NCBI RefSeq assembly: GCF_011440305.1
Contig: NZ_JAAOIW010000001.1
Location: forward strand, 558,001-622,000
DNA: 64,000 nucleotides
Source: Paenibacillus agricola
GTDB lineage: Bacteria > Bacillota > Bacilli > Paenibacillales > NBRC-103111
Direction: 5' to 3'
Under the pieces are notes generated by a model that saw nothing but the letters and a program-made list of their open reading frames with translations, was not told where the DNA came from and searched no databases. The position numbers and the translations under genes are program-made. Of this stretch, positions 52,688 to 61,081 are shown in pieces (position 1 is the first letter of the stretch; each line of letters begins with the position of its first letter).

Positions 52688-53539
52688 TTAAACCTTCACT
52701 TGGGCTACAAAGCGCCGCACCAGCTCAATAAACATGGGCTTTGTCCGATTGGCTACCGCTACCACCTGCTCATGCGTCAATGGCTCCAGCTCCTCGCCAA
52801 TCGCCATGTCGGTGATGCAAGAAATCCCAAGCACCTGCAAGCCGCAATGCCTCGCTGCAGCGACCTCCCCTACCGTCGACATGCCCACGGCATCGCCGCC
52901 TAGCCTAGCCAGCATCGTCAATTCTGCTGGAGGCAAGTAGGTCGGTCCACTAATTCCGCTGTAGACGCCTTCCTGCAAGCGAATCGCTTTAGTCTCCTGC
53001 TTCATGCTTGCCGCGATTTCCTTCGCCAAATGCCGGTAATCACGGTTATAAGCCTCCGACATATCGGGAAAACGCTCGCCTAGCTCTGCATGGTTAGCGC
53101 CGATTAATGGGCTGTCCCCTGTCAAATTCAAGTGGTCCGAAATCAGCATCAGATCGCCTGCTTGAAAATCACGGTTCATTCCGCCCGCCGCATTCGTTAT
53201 TACGATCGACTTTACACCCAACTGCTTCATCACGTAAATCGGAAACACCACTTTTTTCATCGAATAGCCCTCATAATAATGAAAGCGACCCTGCATCACG
53301 ATAACGGGTTTGCCCTCTAGCGTGCCGATTACGAATTGCCCCGCGTGGCCTTCCACAGTGGATACTGGAAAATGCGGGATATCCGCGTAAGGAATTTTGA
53401 GAGCTGCTTCCACCTGCTCAGCCATATCTCCTAAGCCGGAGCCTAGTATAAGGCCGATCTGCGGGATAGCTCCATCCAACCGCTCACGCATCCAAGCGAC
53501 TGCCTCCTGAATCTGTTGGTTATAATTGGTTTCCAAGCT
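52688..53539 (-). CDS. punA: Purine-nucleoside phosphorylase (first of a tandem pair)
   Basis: The product (283 residues) phosphorolyses guanosine and inosine. Family motifs are LILGSGLGDMAE, FPVSTVEGHAGQ, GRFHYYEGYSMKKV, ITNAAGGMNRDF, GVYSGISGPTYLPPAE and VGMSTVGEVAAARHCGLQVLGIS. The start is a TTG at 53539 with AAAGGGG upstream. The neighbouring gene is a clear paralogue. In this copy the segment after GP-T-Y reads LPPAE where the other copy has ETPAE, so substrate preference may differ. Confidence 0.93.
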   Translation of the reverse strand, partial: SLETNYNQQIQEAVAWMRERLDGAIPQIGLILGSGLGDMAEQVEAALKIPYADIPHFPVSTVEGHAGQFVIGTLEGKPVIVMQGRFHYYEGYSMKKVVFPIYVMKQLGVKSIVITNAAGGMNRDFQAGDLMLISDHLNLTGDSPLIGANHAELGERFPDMSEAYNRDYRHLAKEIAASMKQETKAIRLQEGVYSGISGPTYLPPAELTMLARLGGDAVGMSTVGEVAAARHCGLQVLGISCITDMAIGEELEPLTHEQVVAVANRTKPMFIELVRRFVAQVKV

Positions 53540-53571
53540 ATTCGAGCCCCTTTCAGCAAGCAAGCAATTTG

Positions 53572-54402
53572 TTAGCCTAGCTTGGCGACAATACCCAGAA
53601 TTAATTTAAGAAACTTCGGTTTTACACGTTCCGTTGTTTCCATAACCTCTTGATGCGATAATGGCTGGTCAAGAATACCAGCCGCCATATTGCTAATGCA
53701 GGAAAATCCCAACACTTCGATACCCGCATGGCGAGCCACAGTAACCTCAGCAACGGTTGACATTCCGACCGCATCTGCCCCTAATGTACGCAGCATACGG
53801 ATTTCCGCCGGTGTTTCATAAGACGGGCCCAGCAAGCCTGCATATACGCCTTCTGGAAGCTCTAAGCCCTGCTCAGAAGCTACCTCACGAGCAGTTTGGC
53901 GCAAATTCCGGCTGTAGGCTTCAGACATATCTGGAAAACGCACGCCAAGCTCGTTTATATTAGGTCCAATCAGGGGATTACGGAATGTGAAGTTAATATG
54001 GTCTTTAATGATCATTAAATCGCCAACCTCATAAGACGTATTGATGCCGCCTGCCGCATTGGTAACAATCAGTTTTTCCACCCCAAGCTCCTTCATTACG
54101 CGCACAGGGAAGGAAACAACATCTACCCCATAGCCTTCATAAAGATGAAACCGCCCCTTCATTAACAGCACGTGCTTGCCATGGATTGTCCCCAGCAACA
54201 GCTCACCTGCATGCCCTTCAACGGTAGAGATAGGAAAATGGGGTATATCGCTATATTCGATTACAGTAGGATTCTCAACCAAGTCAGCTATAACGCCAAG
54301 ACCTGAGCCAAGGATCAGCCCAATCTGCGGAATAGCTTCATATTGATGGCGAATATAGTTAGCTGCTTCTTTAATATTACTAAGTAATGCTTGATCTCCC
54401 AT
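53572..54402 (-). CDS. punA: Purine-nucleoside phosphorylase (second of a tandem pair)
   Basis: This 276-residue paralogue has the canonical family motifs: LILGSGLGVIAD, FPISTVEGHAGE, GRFHLYEGYGVDVV, VTNAAGGINTSY, GVYAGLLGPSYETPAEIRML and VGMSTVAEVTVARHAGIEVLGFS. The ETPAEIR block is the usual sequence, so this copy is more likely the standard PunA. It lies 32 nt upstream of the first copy, with the same AAAGGGGCT leader, and follows deoB. Confidence 0.95.
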   Translation of the reverse strand: MGDQALLSNIKEAANYIRHQYEAIPQIGLILGSGLGVIADLVENPTVIEYSDIPHFPISTVEGHAGELLLGTIHGKHVLLMKGRFHLYEGYGVDVVSFPVRVMKELGVEKLIVTNAAGGINTSYEVGDLMIIKDHINFTFRNPLIGPNINELGVRFPDMSEAYSRNLRQTAREVASEQGLELPEGVYAGLLGPSYETPAEIRMLRTLGADAVGMSTVAEVTVARHAGIEVLGFSCISNMAAGILDQPLSHQEVMETTERVKPKFLKLILGIVAKLG

Positions 54403-54464
54403 ATGGTACAGCCCCTTTCAAGATTCGGATATTTTATGTATGAACACAACTAATTGCCCTATCC

Positions 54465-55640
54465 CTATTTCAGCTTTTGCAAAAAACTGACGCCGTTGCT
54501 GGTAGCCTTTACACCAAAGTTATCTGCTACAGTTGCGCCCAGATCGGCAAAGGTATTAAGGATGCCAAGCGACGCTCCCTTTTTAAAAAGGGGGCTATAT
54601 ACAAGCAAAGGCACATATTCACGGGTATGGTCGGTTCCTGCATGAATGGGATCATTGCCGTGGTCCGCAGTCAATATAAGCAAATCGTCATTGCCGATTT
54701 GCTCCATAATACGTGGCAGCCATTCGTCGAACTCTTTAAGAGCATTACCATAACCAACAGGATCACGCCTATGCCCATATAACGAATCAAAATCAACCAG
54801 ATTGGTAAAAATCAATCCATGTACAGGTTGTTTGAGCTGTTCAATAGTAGCTTCTATCCCATCCAAATTGCTTTTTGTCGGCCTTGAATGCGTAATCCCT
54901 TCTCCTGAGAAAATATCGTTGATTTTACCAATCGCGATACAGTCCAAACCCGCCTCCTGAATATGGTTTAATAAAGTTGGCTCTGGAGGCTTTACCGCAT
55001 AATCATGCCGGTTTGAAGTACGCTTGAATGCGCCCGGCTTGCCCAGATAAGGGCGGGCGATCACACGGCCTACTGCATAGGGCTCGTCAAGCGTTAACCT
55101 GCGGGCAATTTCGCAGCCGCGGTAAAGCTCTTCGAGCGGGATCACCTCTTCGTGGGCAGCTAACTGAAACACGCTGTCTGCCGAGGTGTAAACAATCCAT
55201 TCCCCCGTTGCCATCTGCCTTTCAGCCAGCTCATCCAAGATTTCCGTTCCCGAGGCTGGTTTATTGCCAATTACTTTACGGCCCGTCTCCTGCTCGAATC
55301 GTTCAATCAGCTCTGCTGGAAACCCATCAGGGAATGTATTAAACGGGATATTGACGTGGAGTCCGGCAATTTCCCAATGGCCTGTCATGGTATCCTTGCC
55401 AACAGAAGCCTCTGCCATTTTTCCATAATAAGCAAGCGGCTGAAGGGCTTCACCTATGCCTCGAATAGGAGCGATATTGCCAAGACCCAGCTTTTGCATA
55501 TGAGGCAAGGTGAATCCAGGATTACGCTCTGCAATATGGCCTAAAGTATGGGAGCCCAGATCACCAAACTGCCCCGCATCCGGCATTTCACCTATACCTA
55601 CACTGTCCAAGACAATTATACAAATGCGTTGAAATCTCAA
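54465..55640 (-). CDS. deoB: Phosphopentomutase
   Basis: This 391-residue enzyme interconverts (deoxy)ribose 1- and 5-phosphate, using the products of PunA and Pdp. The metal and phosphate motifs are [13 protein letters not shown] near residue 10, [22 protein letters not shown] and [24 protein letters not shown]. The start is TTG at 55640 with GGAGG 8 nt upstream; a longer ATG start has no site. It is followed by the tandem punA genes. Confidence 0.95.
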   Translation of the reverse strand: MRFQRICIIVLDSVGIGEMPDAGQFGDLGSHTLGHIAERNPGFTLPHMQKLGLGNIAPIRGIGEALQPLAYYGKMAEASVGKDTMTGHWEIAGLHVNIPFNTFPDGFPAELIERFEQETGRKVIGNKPASGTEILDELAERQMATGEWIVYTSADSVFQLAAHEEVIPLEELYRGCEIARRLTLDEPYAVGRVIARPYLGKPGAFKRTSNRHDYAVKPPEPTLLNHIQEAGLDCIAIGKINDIFSGEGITHSRPTKSNLDGIEATIEQLKQPVHGLIFTNLVDFDSLYGHRRDPVGYGNALKEFDEWLPRIMEQIGNDDLLILTADHGNDPIHAGTDHTREYVPLLVYSPLFKKGASLGILNTFADLGATVADNFGVKATSNGVSFLQKLK

Positions 55641-55672
55641 TCTTGCCACCTCCGTATATGAACAACCATTCA

Positions 55673-56755
55673 TCATTCTGTTATTGCATAATTCAAATCT
55701 TCCTTCAGCATTGCTTCCGCTACTTCATAGCAATTATCCAAATAAGAATTACCCGCCAAATAAGTGATGCCAAAGCCGGCTGAAGCGGAAATCGCTTGTC
55801 CGATAAACGGGATATATTTGGATAATTGTTGAGCGGCCACTTTTCCCGCTTGTTTTTCAAGTAGACTGATGACGCCATGGGTGGATACTGATTTTAACAG
55901 GTTATTGACCACATTCGCAAGATGAGGGTACAGGTGAAGCCTAGACTTTAATTTATCCTCGGAAAGATCAAAGCTTTTGCGGATTTGCGTAAACATCTTT
56001 TGCAGAATACCAATATCGATAGCTATATTAAGACCTGGTATCGGATTAAGCCCATTGGCAGCGGCGGCGGCTGAGGTGAGTGTAATTAGCTTTTTACAAG
56101 CTGCTTTTTTTTTCATTAAAAACTCAATCGAGTAAGCTTTTGCATTGCGCTCCCACTTAGCTCTTTTAGAGGTAGAAAGCCTATTTTCAATTTCTTCAAT
56201 CAGCTCTCCTATCCCCTCACCAGTTACACAGCTGGTAAAGATCAGCTTAGCCGCTTCTCCGTACCGTTGTTCAAGCGCTTCTCGTATTTCTACTTTTAAT
56301 TCATCCTTTGTTTTTATTCTCTTCGTATCAAACAAAGTATCGGAATAGTTCCTCACAAAAATACAAGGCTTGCCTTTTTCGATAATTTTATTAAACAATT
56401 CGTCATCAGCTTGATGGAATTTTCCTGAGAAGACACAAACAAATAAATCATATTTATCCAATGAAAACCGCTGCCAGTAATCATTAGCTGGGAACTGGGA
56501 AGTCCCAAACCCAGGAAGATCCGTTAACAATAACGAATCATCCTCACCCCAAATGATGCTTCCTTCTTCAGTAGTGGTGTCTGTACGTGTAGAAACCTCA
56601 GCTACATTTTCACCTATTATGGCGTTAATAATAGAGGATTTTCCAGAGCCCGGCTGACCAAATAAAGCAATATTTATTTTCGTGTTTTTCTCTTTGCTTA
56701 GTTCACCGAGAATATCTTCGATATTTTTAAAAGATGGATTGTCAATTTCGGTCAA
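55673..56755 (-). CDS. Membrane-associating GTPase resembling IRG/dynamin-like proteins with DUF697-type C-terminus
   Basis: Starting from a TTG at 56755 with GGGGGG 6 nt upstream, the product has 360 residues. The G1 loop GQPGSGKSS is near residue 33, G3 DLPGFG near 79, and a degenerate G4 VRNYSD near 134 in place of N/T-K-x-D. A hydrophobic C-terminal half holds [19 protein letters not shown] (about 237) and [23 protein letters not shown] (about 315), like DUF697 and IRG proteins that act on membranes. The frame is open upstream to 57007 through an Rpn-type remnant, so a fusion of 444 residues is possible. It is inserted between xerD and deoB, which are adjacent in B. subtilis. Confidence 0.75.
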   Translation of the reverse strand: MTEIDNPSFKNIEDILGELSKEKNTKINIALFGQPGSGKSSIINAIIGENVAEVSTRTDTTTEEGSIIWGEDDSLLLTDLPGFGTSQFPANDYWQRFSLDKYDLFVCVFSGKFHQADDELFNKIIEKGKPCIFVRNYSDTLFDTKRIKTKDELKVEIREALEQRYGEAAKLIFTSCVTGEGIGELIEEIENRLSTSKRAKWERNAKAYSIEFLMKKKAACKKLITLTSAAAAANGLNPIPGLNIAIDIGILQKMFTQIRKSFDLSEDKLKSRLHLYPHLANVVNNLLKSVSTHGVISLLEKQAGKVAAQQLSKYIPFIGQAISASAGFGITYLAGNSYLDNCYEVAEAMLKEDLNYAITE

Positions 56756-57180
56756 AGTAATCCCCCCATTAGTCAAGTAAATTAAACTCACTCTGGCGTC
56801 ATCCAAATCCTTGCGAAGACGAAGCATCTTGCGTAAGAAGGCAGTTCGCACTTGACGCTTTTCATCCTTAGTATACGCCATTTTTGCTAATAATGCAGCA
56901 GCACCCGGGTTAGTGGAATCGATAAATCGCCGCCAATGCTGCTTTTTCAGCTCCACTTTCAAATATTGAAATCGTAGTATTTCGTGCCCAGGTATCGACA
57001 TAGACAATGTATTCAGCTCGTCCCTTACCTTATCATAAGTAAAAATAGCAACGGGGATGATGAGCTTTGTCCACTAGCAGTTCCTGCATAAGCAGCCGAG
57101 TATGGTTGTGATCCAGCATTTGATCAAGCTCTGGAAAAAACAATTCAAATATTTGGCATTAAATTCATCAAAACAAGAAC
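56756..57180 (-). pseudogene. Remnant of an Rpn-type (PD-(D/E)XK 'transposase/recombination-promoting nuclease') gene
   Basis: Read on the minus strand, fragments of one protein appear in order but in different frames. FELFFPELDQMLDHNHTRLLMQELLVDK (about 57150-57065) looks like the family's N-terminus. After a stop and a deletion, IIPVAIFTYDKVRDEL, ILRFQYLKVELKKQHWRRF, NPGAAALLAKMAYTKDEKRQ and AFLRKMLRLRKDLDDARVSLIY follow. The last part matches the pattern I recall for Rpn-family C-termini (NPxAAALLxKMxY, then DxAR). The central catalytic part is missing. The open tail runs in frame into the GTPase gene. The family call is from memory. Confidence 0.6.
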
Positions 57181-57189
57181 GTATATTCG

Positions 57190-57218
57190 CAAAAAAAGAC
57201 TGCCCATATTAGGCAGTC
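57190..57218 (-). terminator. Rho-independent terminator after xerD
   Basis: On the minus strand GACTGCC pairs with GGCAGTC around a 7-nt loop, followed by seven T. It separates xerD from the GTPase-deoB unit. Confidence 0.88.
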
Positions 57219-57247
57219 CATGTCATATGTCAACGATAACCTTTTAT

Positions 57248-58156
57248 TTACAAGCTTTCTTTACTTTTGGCTCTGGGATGGGTCCGGTCATATACTTCTT
57301 TCATTTTATTACGATTGACTTGCATGTATACCTGCGTTGTAGAAATATCTGCATGCCCCAGCATTTCTTGTACGGAACGGAGGTCTGCACCATTTTCCAA
57401 CAGATGCACAGCAAACGAATGGCGCAATGTATGCGGAGTAATTTCTTTTACGATTTCCGTCTCAGCAGCATAACGTTTAATGATCTTCCAAAAGCCCTGC
57501 CGGGTAATTCTTGTACCGAGATGGCTAATGAACAAGGCCTGCTCTTCCTTGGAATGCTTCAACAAACGTGGGCGCATCGTCTTCATATAAGAGCCAACAA
57601 ATTCAGCAGCAATTCCTCCAAGCGGAACAATCCGCTCTTTCGATGCTTTACCCGCACAGCGAACAAATCCCATATCCAGATTCACATTCTCGACATCCAG
57701 CGATATCAGCTCTGAAACTCGAATGCCCGTAGCGTACAACAGCTCCAGCATCGCTTTATCCCGTAACCCACTAGGGGTATCTGTTTGCGGCGATTCCAAT
57801 AGCTTATCCATTTCCAGGATGGTCAGGACACTAGGGAGACGTTTCTCCAGCTTGGGAATTTCGACATGGGTTGAGGGATCCTGGTCAACCATCCGCTCGC
57901 GCACTAGGAACTGGTAAAAGGCGCGAATAGATACAACCGTTCGGGACTGTGTGGCAGCAGCGCGCCCTAATTGCTTCAAATGAAACATATAATTGGATAT
58001 ATGCAGTTTTTTGGTGTCCTTAAGGGAAATGAATCCTTGGCTGCCCAAGTACTCCAGATACTGTTTAATATCTCTTTTGTAAGATTCCAAAGTGTTCGGG
58101 GATACTCTGCGCTCATCGGACAGAAAATAAACAAAAGATTGCAATTGGTTTTCCAT
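57248..58156 (-). CDS. xerD: Site-specific tyrosine recombinase XerD
   Basis: This 302-residue recombinase resolves chromosome dimers at dif with XerC. It has an N-terminal SAM-like domain (FVYFLSDERRVSPNTLESYKRDI) and a catalytic domain with R in ATGIRVSEL, K in GKASKERIVPLG, HxxR in TPHTLRHSFAVHLLENGAD, H in LGHADISTTQVY, and the nucleophile Tyr in VYMQV. AGGAAGG lies 8 nt before the ATG at 58156. Position after fur and yqzK fits XerD (RipX). Confidence 0.95.
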   Translation of the reverse strand: MENQLQSFVYFLSDERRVSPNTLESYKRDIKQYLEYLGSQGFISLKDTKKLHISNYMFHLKQLGRAAATQSRTVVSIRAFYQFLVRERMVDQDPSTHVEIPKLEKRLPSVLTILEMDKLLESPQTDTPSGLRDKAMLELLYATGIRVSELISLDVENVNLDMGFVRCAGKASKERIVPLGGIAAEFVGSYMKTMRPRLLKHSKEEQALFISHLGTRITRQGFWKIIKRYAAETEIVKEITPHTLRHSFAVHLLENGADLRSVQEMLGHADISTTQVYMQVNRNKMKEVYDRTHPRAKSKESL

Positions 58157-58251
58157 ACTTTTTTCCTTCCTATGGCTAGTTAACACCAAAGTTCAACCTG
58201 TTTAATAAATTCCACACGGAAGCCCAATCTCCTCTTTCTGCTCGCAAACGC

Positions 58252-58485
58252 TTATTCGCCTAGCCAATAGAACAGCTTCAAACGCTCACCCATAGGAGCT
58301 TGGTCGGATAACGAAACGTGGTTTTGAAAAACCTTTACCGATTGCCCAAGGGGCTCCTTATAACGCTCCTTCGGCTCAATCCATTGGGTGACCAGCAGCA
58401 GGATTTGATATAAAATAGAAGTGAGAACGAGAAAAAAAAGCAAAAACTTCCCGCGAACTAACCATTCACGAACATACAAGATCAT
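58252..58485 (-). CDS. yqzK: DUF4227-family small membrane protein (YqzK-like)
   Basis: This 77-residue protein has one membrane segment (about residues 11-31, FLLFFLVLTSILYQILLLV) followed by a short soluble tail ending RLKLFYWLGE. Family and position (between fur and xerD) match B. subtilis yqzK. Function is unknown. The ATG at 58485 has GGGAGGG upstream, and a palindromic element ends 15 nt before it. Confidence 0.85.
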   Translation of the reverse strand: MILYVREWLVRGKFLLFFLVLTSILYQILLLVTQWIEPKERYKEPLGQSVKVFQNHVSLSDQAPMGERLKLFYWLGE

Positions 58486-58500
58486 GTTGAACCCTCCCAC

Positions 58501-58538
58501 AAGTTTTGCTACGCAAAACTTACTTTGTAAGCTCCGGC
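58501..58538. repeat. Dispersed palindromic element, copy upstream of yqzK
   Basis: The palindrome at 58501-58521 has perfect 9-bp arms AAGTTTTGC and GCAAAACTT around a 3-nt centre, the best copy in the window. The tail TACTTTGTAAGCTCCGGC aligns with the other copies. It ends 15 nt before the yqzK start codon. Confidence 0.8.
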
Positions 58539-58583
58539 TATACTTAACCTATGATCTTTAGTCCCTTAATATGTCCAGCCTCT

Positions 58584-59723
58584 TTAAGCTTGTTTAAGCA
58601 AGCTATCCAGATCGGCCAGCGGCAAGCCTACAGCTTCTGCCACAGCAGCGTGTGTAACATGGCCTTGCCACGTATTGACTCCTAGCCGAAGCTCTGGATG
58701 CATCCTTATGGCATCAGCAAGCCTTCTGCCTGCAAGCTCAGCAGCGTAGGAGAGCGTTACATTCGTTAACGCCATGGTGGACGTTCTCGGAACGGCTCCA
58801 GGCATATTAGCGACTGCATAGTGGATCACTCCATGCTTAATATAGATAGGGGCACTATGCGTCGTCACTCGATCTATCGTTTCAATGGTACCTCCTTGGT
58901 CAATGGCTACATCCACAATCACCGCTCCCTGCTTCATCTGCTTGACCATTTGCTCGGTTACAAGCTTAGGTGCCCTTGCGCCCGGGATTAATACAGCCCC
59001 TATCAACAAATCAGCCCGCTTAACAGCGCTAGCAATGTTGAATGGATTAGACATCAGCGTGCGCAGTCTACCTTGAAAGATGTCATCCAAATAACGAAGC
59101 CGATCTGCACTACGATCAATAATAATCACGTTTGCGCCAAGCCCCAGCGCCATCTTGGCTGCATTCGTCCCAACAATTCCGCCTCCCAAAATAATAACAT
59201 CCGCCGGGGGAACACCCGGGACACCACCTAGTAGAATACCTCTGCCCCCATAAAATCGCTCCAAAAACTGAGCTCCAACTTGAACAGACATACGTCCGGC
59301 AACCTCACTCATAGGAGTGAGCAGCGGCAGACTCCCATTCCCTAGTTGAATCGTTTCATAGGCAATAGCCGTAACTTTGCTTGTAACAAGTGCTTCCGCT
59401 AGTTTAGGCTCCGCCGCCAAATGCAGATAGGTAAACAGCAGCAGTTCTTCGCGGAAGAAGCCAAATTCCTCAGGCAGCGGCTCTTTCACCTTCATAATCA
59501 TATCTGCCTGCCCCCAAACATCAGCTGCTCGTTCTACTAACAGAGCACCTTCACTCGCATAATCCTGGTCGGTAAAGCCACTTCCCTCTCCAGCTCCGAA
59601 CTCGACCAAAACCTTATGCCCCAGCTGATGCAAGTAAGCCGCACCACCTGGAGTCAAAGCAACACGGTTTTCATTATTTTTAATTTCCTTTGGAATCCCT
59701 ATGGTAGAGTGGTGGTTTGTCAT
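58584..59723 (-). CDS. ald: Alanine dehydrogenase
   Basis: This 379-residue enzyme interconverts L-alanine and pyruvate with NAD, important for alanine use and sporulation. It opens [20 protein letters not shown], has the substrate loop with [34 protein letters not shown] and the NAD-binding [33 protein letters not shown] supplies the conserved lysine region. AAGGGGG precedes the ATG. It sits between yqzK and a signal peptidase gene and is not part of the usual fur-yqzK unit. Confidence 0.96.
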   Translation of the reverse strand: MTNHHSTIGIPKEIKNNENRVALTPGGAAYLHQLGHKVLVEFGAGEGSGFTDQDYASEGALLVERAADVWGQADMIMKVKEPLPEEFGFFREELLLFTYLHLAAEPKLAEALVTSKVTAIAYETIQLGNGSLPLLTPMSEVAGRMSVQVGAQFLERFYGGRGILLGGVPGVPPADVIILGGGIVGTNAAKMALGLGANVIIIDRSADRLRYLDDIFQGRLRTLMSNPFNIASAVKRADLLIGAVLIPGARAPKLVTEQMVKQMKQGAVIVDVAIDQGGTIETIDRVTTHSAPIYIKHGVIHYAVANMPGAVPRTSTMALTNVTLSYAAELAGRRLADAIRMHPELRLGVNTWQGHVTHAAVAEAVGLPLADLDSLLKQA

Positions 59724-59805
59724 AATAAGCCCCCTTTTTTAATTATTATATTCAATTCTATCCTAATTTCCCCTAATCCTTGATCCTTAAACCTGATTCT
59801 AAGCT

Positions 59806-59835
59806 TTGAGTTTATCCATTCATACATGCTATAAT
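59806..59835 (+). promoter_or_regulatory. Sigma-A-type promoter of the signal peptidase gene
   Basis: TTGAGT (59806-59811) and a perfect TATAAT (59830-59835) are separated by 18 nt, about 40 nt before the ATG at 59876. Confidence 0.7.
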
Positions 59836-59875
59836 TTACATATCCATCTTTACAGGAAAGGAACTGCTGTCTTTA

Positions 59876-60424
59876 ATGAGAAAACTAACATCTGAGCTCC
59901 GCAGCTGGGCCAGTTCCATTGGAATCGCTCTTGCATGTGCGCTATTGATCGGTGTTTTTGTGATCCAGCCTACGAATGTACTGGGCCATTCTATGGATCC
60001 TACCCTTCATGATGAACAACGAATCTTTGTCTCCAAAATTTCGCATACCTTTCACCAAGAACCCAAGTACGGTGAAATTGTCATTATTGACAGCCGTGTG
60101 GAGCGGCAACGTAATGTATTTGATGATATTTCGGAGCATCCATTAATTACTTTATTCACTGGTAATAGCGACCGCAACTTCTATATCAAACGGGTTATCG
60201 GCAAAGCAGGCGATGTCCTTGAGTTTAAGGATCATAAAGTATACAGGAATGGGATTGCTTTGGACGAGCCCTACCTCAATGAGCAAATGCTCTACACCTC
60301 CTCGCAAAAAATTACAGTTCCGGCTCAGCATCTGTTTGTGATGGGCGATAACCGCAACAACAGCAAGGATAGCCGCAATATTGGATTTATTCCTCTTGAT
60401 CATGTACTAGGAATTAAAATGTAA
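59876..60424 (+). CDS. Type I signal peptidase
   Basis: This 182-residue membrane protease removes signal peptides from secreted proteins. It has one N-terminal membrane segment (about 13-30). The catalytic serine is in GHSMDPTLHDEQ (near residue 40), the catalytic lysine in FYIKRVIGKAGD (near residue 103), and the box E motif in VMGDNRNNSKDSR. The length and single span fit the SipS group. GGAAAGGA lies about 12 nt upstream. It is transcribed divergently from ald. Confidence 0.95.
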   Translation: MRKLTSELRSWASSIGIALACALLIGVFVIQPTNVLGHSMDPTLHDEQRIFVSKISHTFHQEPKYGEIVIIDSRVERQRNVFDDISEHPLITLFTGNSDRNFYIKRVIGKAGDVLEFKDHKVYRNGIALDEPYLNEQMLYTSSQKITVPAQHLFVMGDNRNNSKDSRNIGFIPLDHVLGIKM

Positions 60425-60435
60425 CGATTAAATGG

Positions 60436-60490
60436 CAAAAAACCTTCTTAACTTGTCTGGTTAGCAGCAAGCTAAAGAAGGTTTTGTTTT
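60436..60490. terminator. Bidirectional terminator between the signal peptidase gene and fur
   Basis: AAAACCTTCTT and AAGAAGGTTTT form the outer stem, with an inner CTTG/CAAG pair, flanked by an A-run and a T-run. It lies between two converging genes. Confidence 0.8.
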
Positions 60491-60493
60491 GGT

Positions 60494-60943
60494 TTATGAG
60501 TTGTTTTTGTCGCGGCAACGGTGACAGATGCCTTGGAAATCAAGCCGATGGTCAAGAACCTGGAATCGGTACTCGTTCTCCAAACGCAGTTCTAGATCCG
60601 TGAGCCAGTCTTCCATAATTTCATCCAAGGCTCCGCATTGTACACAGATTAAATGATGATGATGATGGCGTGTACTGTCATTTCTTAAATCGTAACGGGC
60701 CACACCGTCACCGAAATTCATTTTTTCAACCACATGCAGGTCACTCAGCAATTCAAGCGTCCGGTATACGGTTGCAAGACCAATTTCAGGAGCCTTGTCT
60801 TTCACCAGCATAAATACATCTTCTGCGCTTAAATGATCTTCTTCATTCTCCAACAGCACACGGACAGTAGCTTCTCGTTGAGGAGTTAGCTTAAAGCCAT
60901 GCGATTGAAGCTGCTGCTTAATTTTCTCGATGCGAGCTTCCAT
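60494..60943 (-). CDS. fur: Fur-family ferric uptake regulator
   Basis: This 149-residue metal-dependent repressor has a winged-helix domain (LTPQREATVRVLLENEEDHLSAEDVFMLVK, GLATVYRTLELLSD) and a metal-binding dimer domain (HHHHHLICVQCGALDE, then CHRCRDKN). The CxxC pairs hold the structural zinc. Position upstream of yqzK and xerD identifies Fur rather than PerR or Zur. GGGGGAGG precedes the ATG. The leader carries a palindromic element 15 nt before the start codon. Confidence 0.93.
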   Translation of the reverse strand: MEARIEKIKQQLQSHGFKLTPQREATVRVLLENEEDHLSAEDVFMLVKDKAPEIGLATVYRTLELLSDLHVVEKMNFGDGVARYDLRNDSTRHHHHHLICVQCGALDEIMEDWLTDLELRLENEYRFQVLDHRLDFQGICHRCRDKNNS

Positions 60944-60958
60944 GTTCCTCCCCCTACG

Positions 60959-60996
60959 GGTTTTGCAAATACAAAACCTGCTACATAAGCATTGGC
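60959..60996. repeat. Dispersed palindromic element, copy upstream of fur
   Basis: The palindrome at 60959-60978 has arms GGTTTTG and CAAAACC. Compared with the other copies, the outer A-T pair is replaced by G-C in both arms, so pairing is kept. The tail ends ATAAGCATTGGC like the others. It lies 15 nt before the fur start codon and within its transcript. Confidence 0.72.
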
Positions 60997-61047
60997 ACCC
61001 CGTTTGCCTTACATAACAAAACGGACTTTAGTTGGGCTTCAACTTAT

Positions 61048-61077
61048 ATTATAGGTTGAGGTTAGCAGGAAAGTCAA
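61048..61077 (-). promoter_or_regulatory. Sigma-A-type promoter of fur
   Basis: On the minus strand TTGACT (61072-61077) and a perfect TATAAT (61048-61053) are separated by 18 nt. Transcription would begin near 61041, giving a leader of about 100 nt that contains the palindromic element. Confidence 0.75.
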
Positions 61078-61081
61078 ACAT

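Noticed and set aside
57248-58156. Tyrosine recombinase as a sign of an integrated phage or island
   Set aside because: Sequence and neighbours (fur, yqzK, deoB) identify the housekeeping XerD; no att duplication or phage genes were seen.
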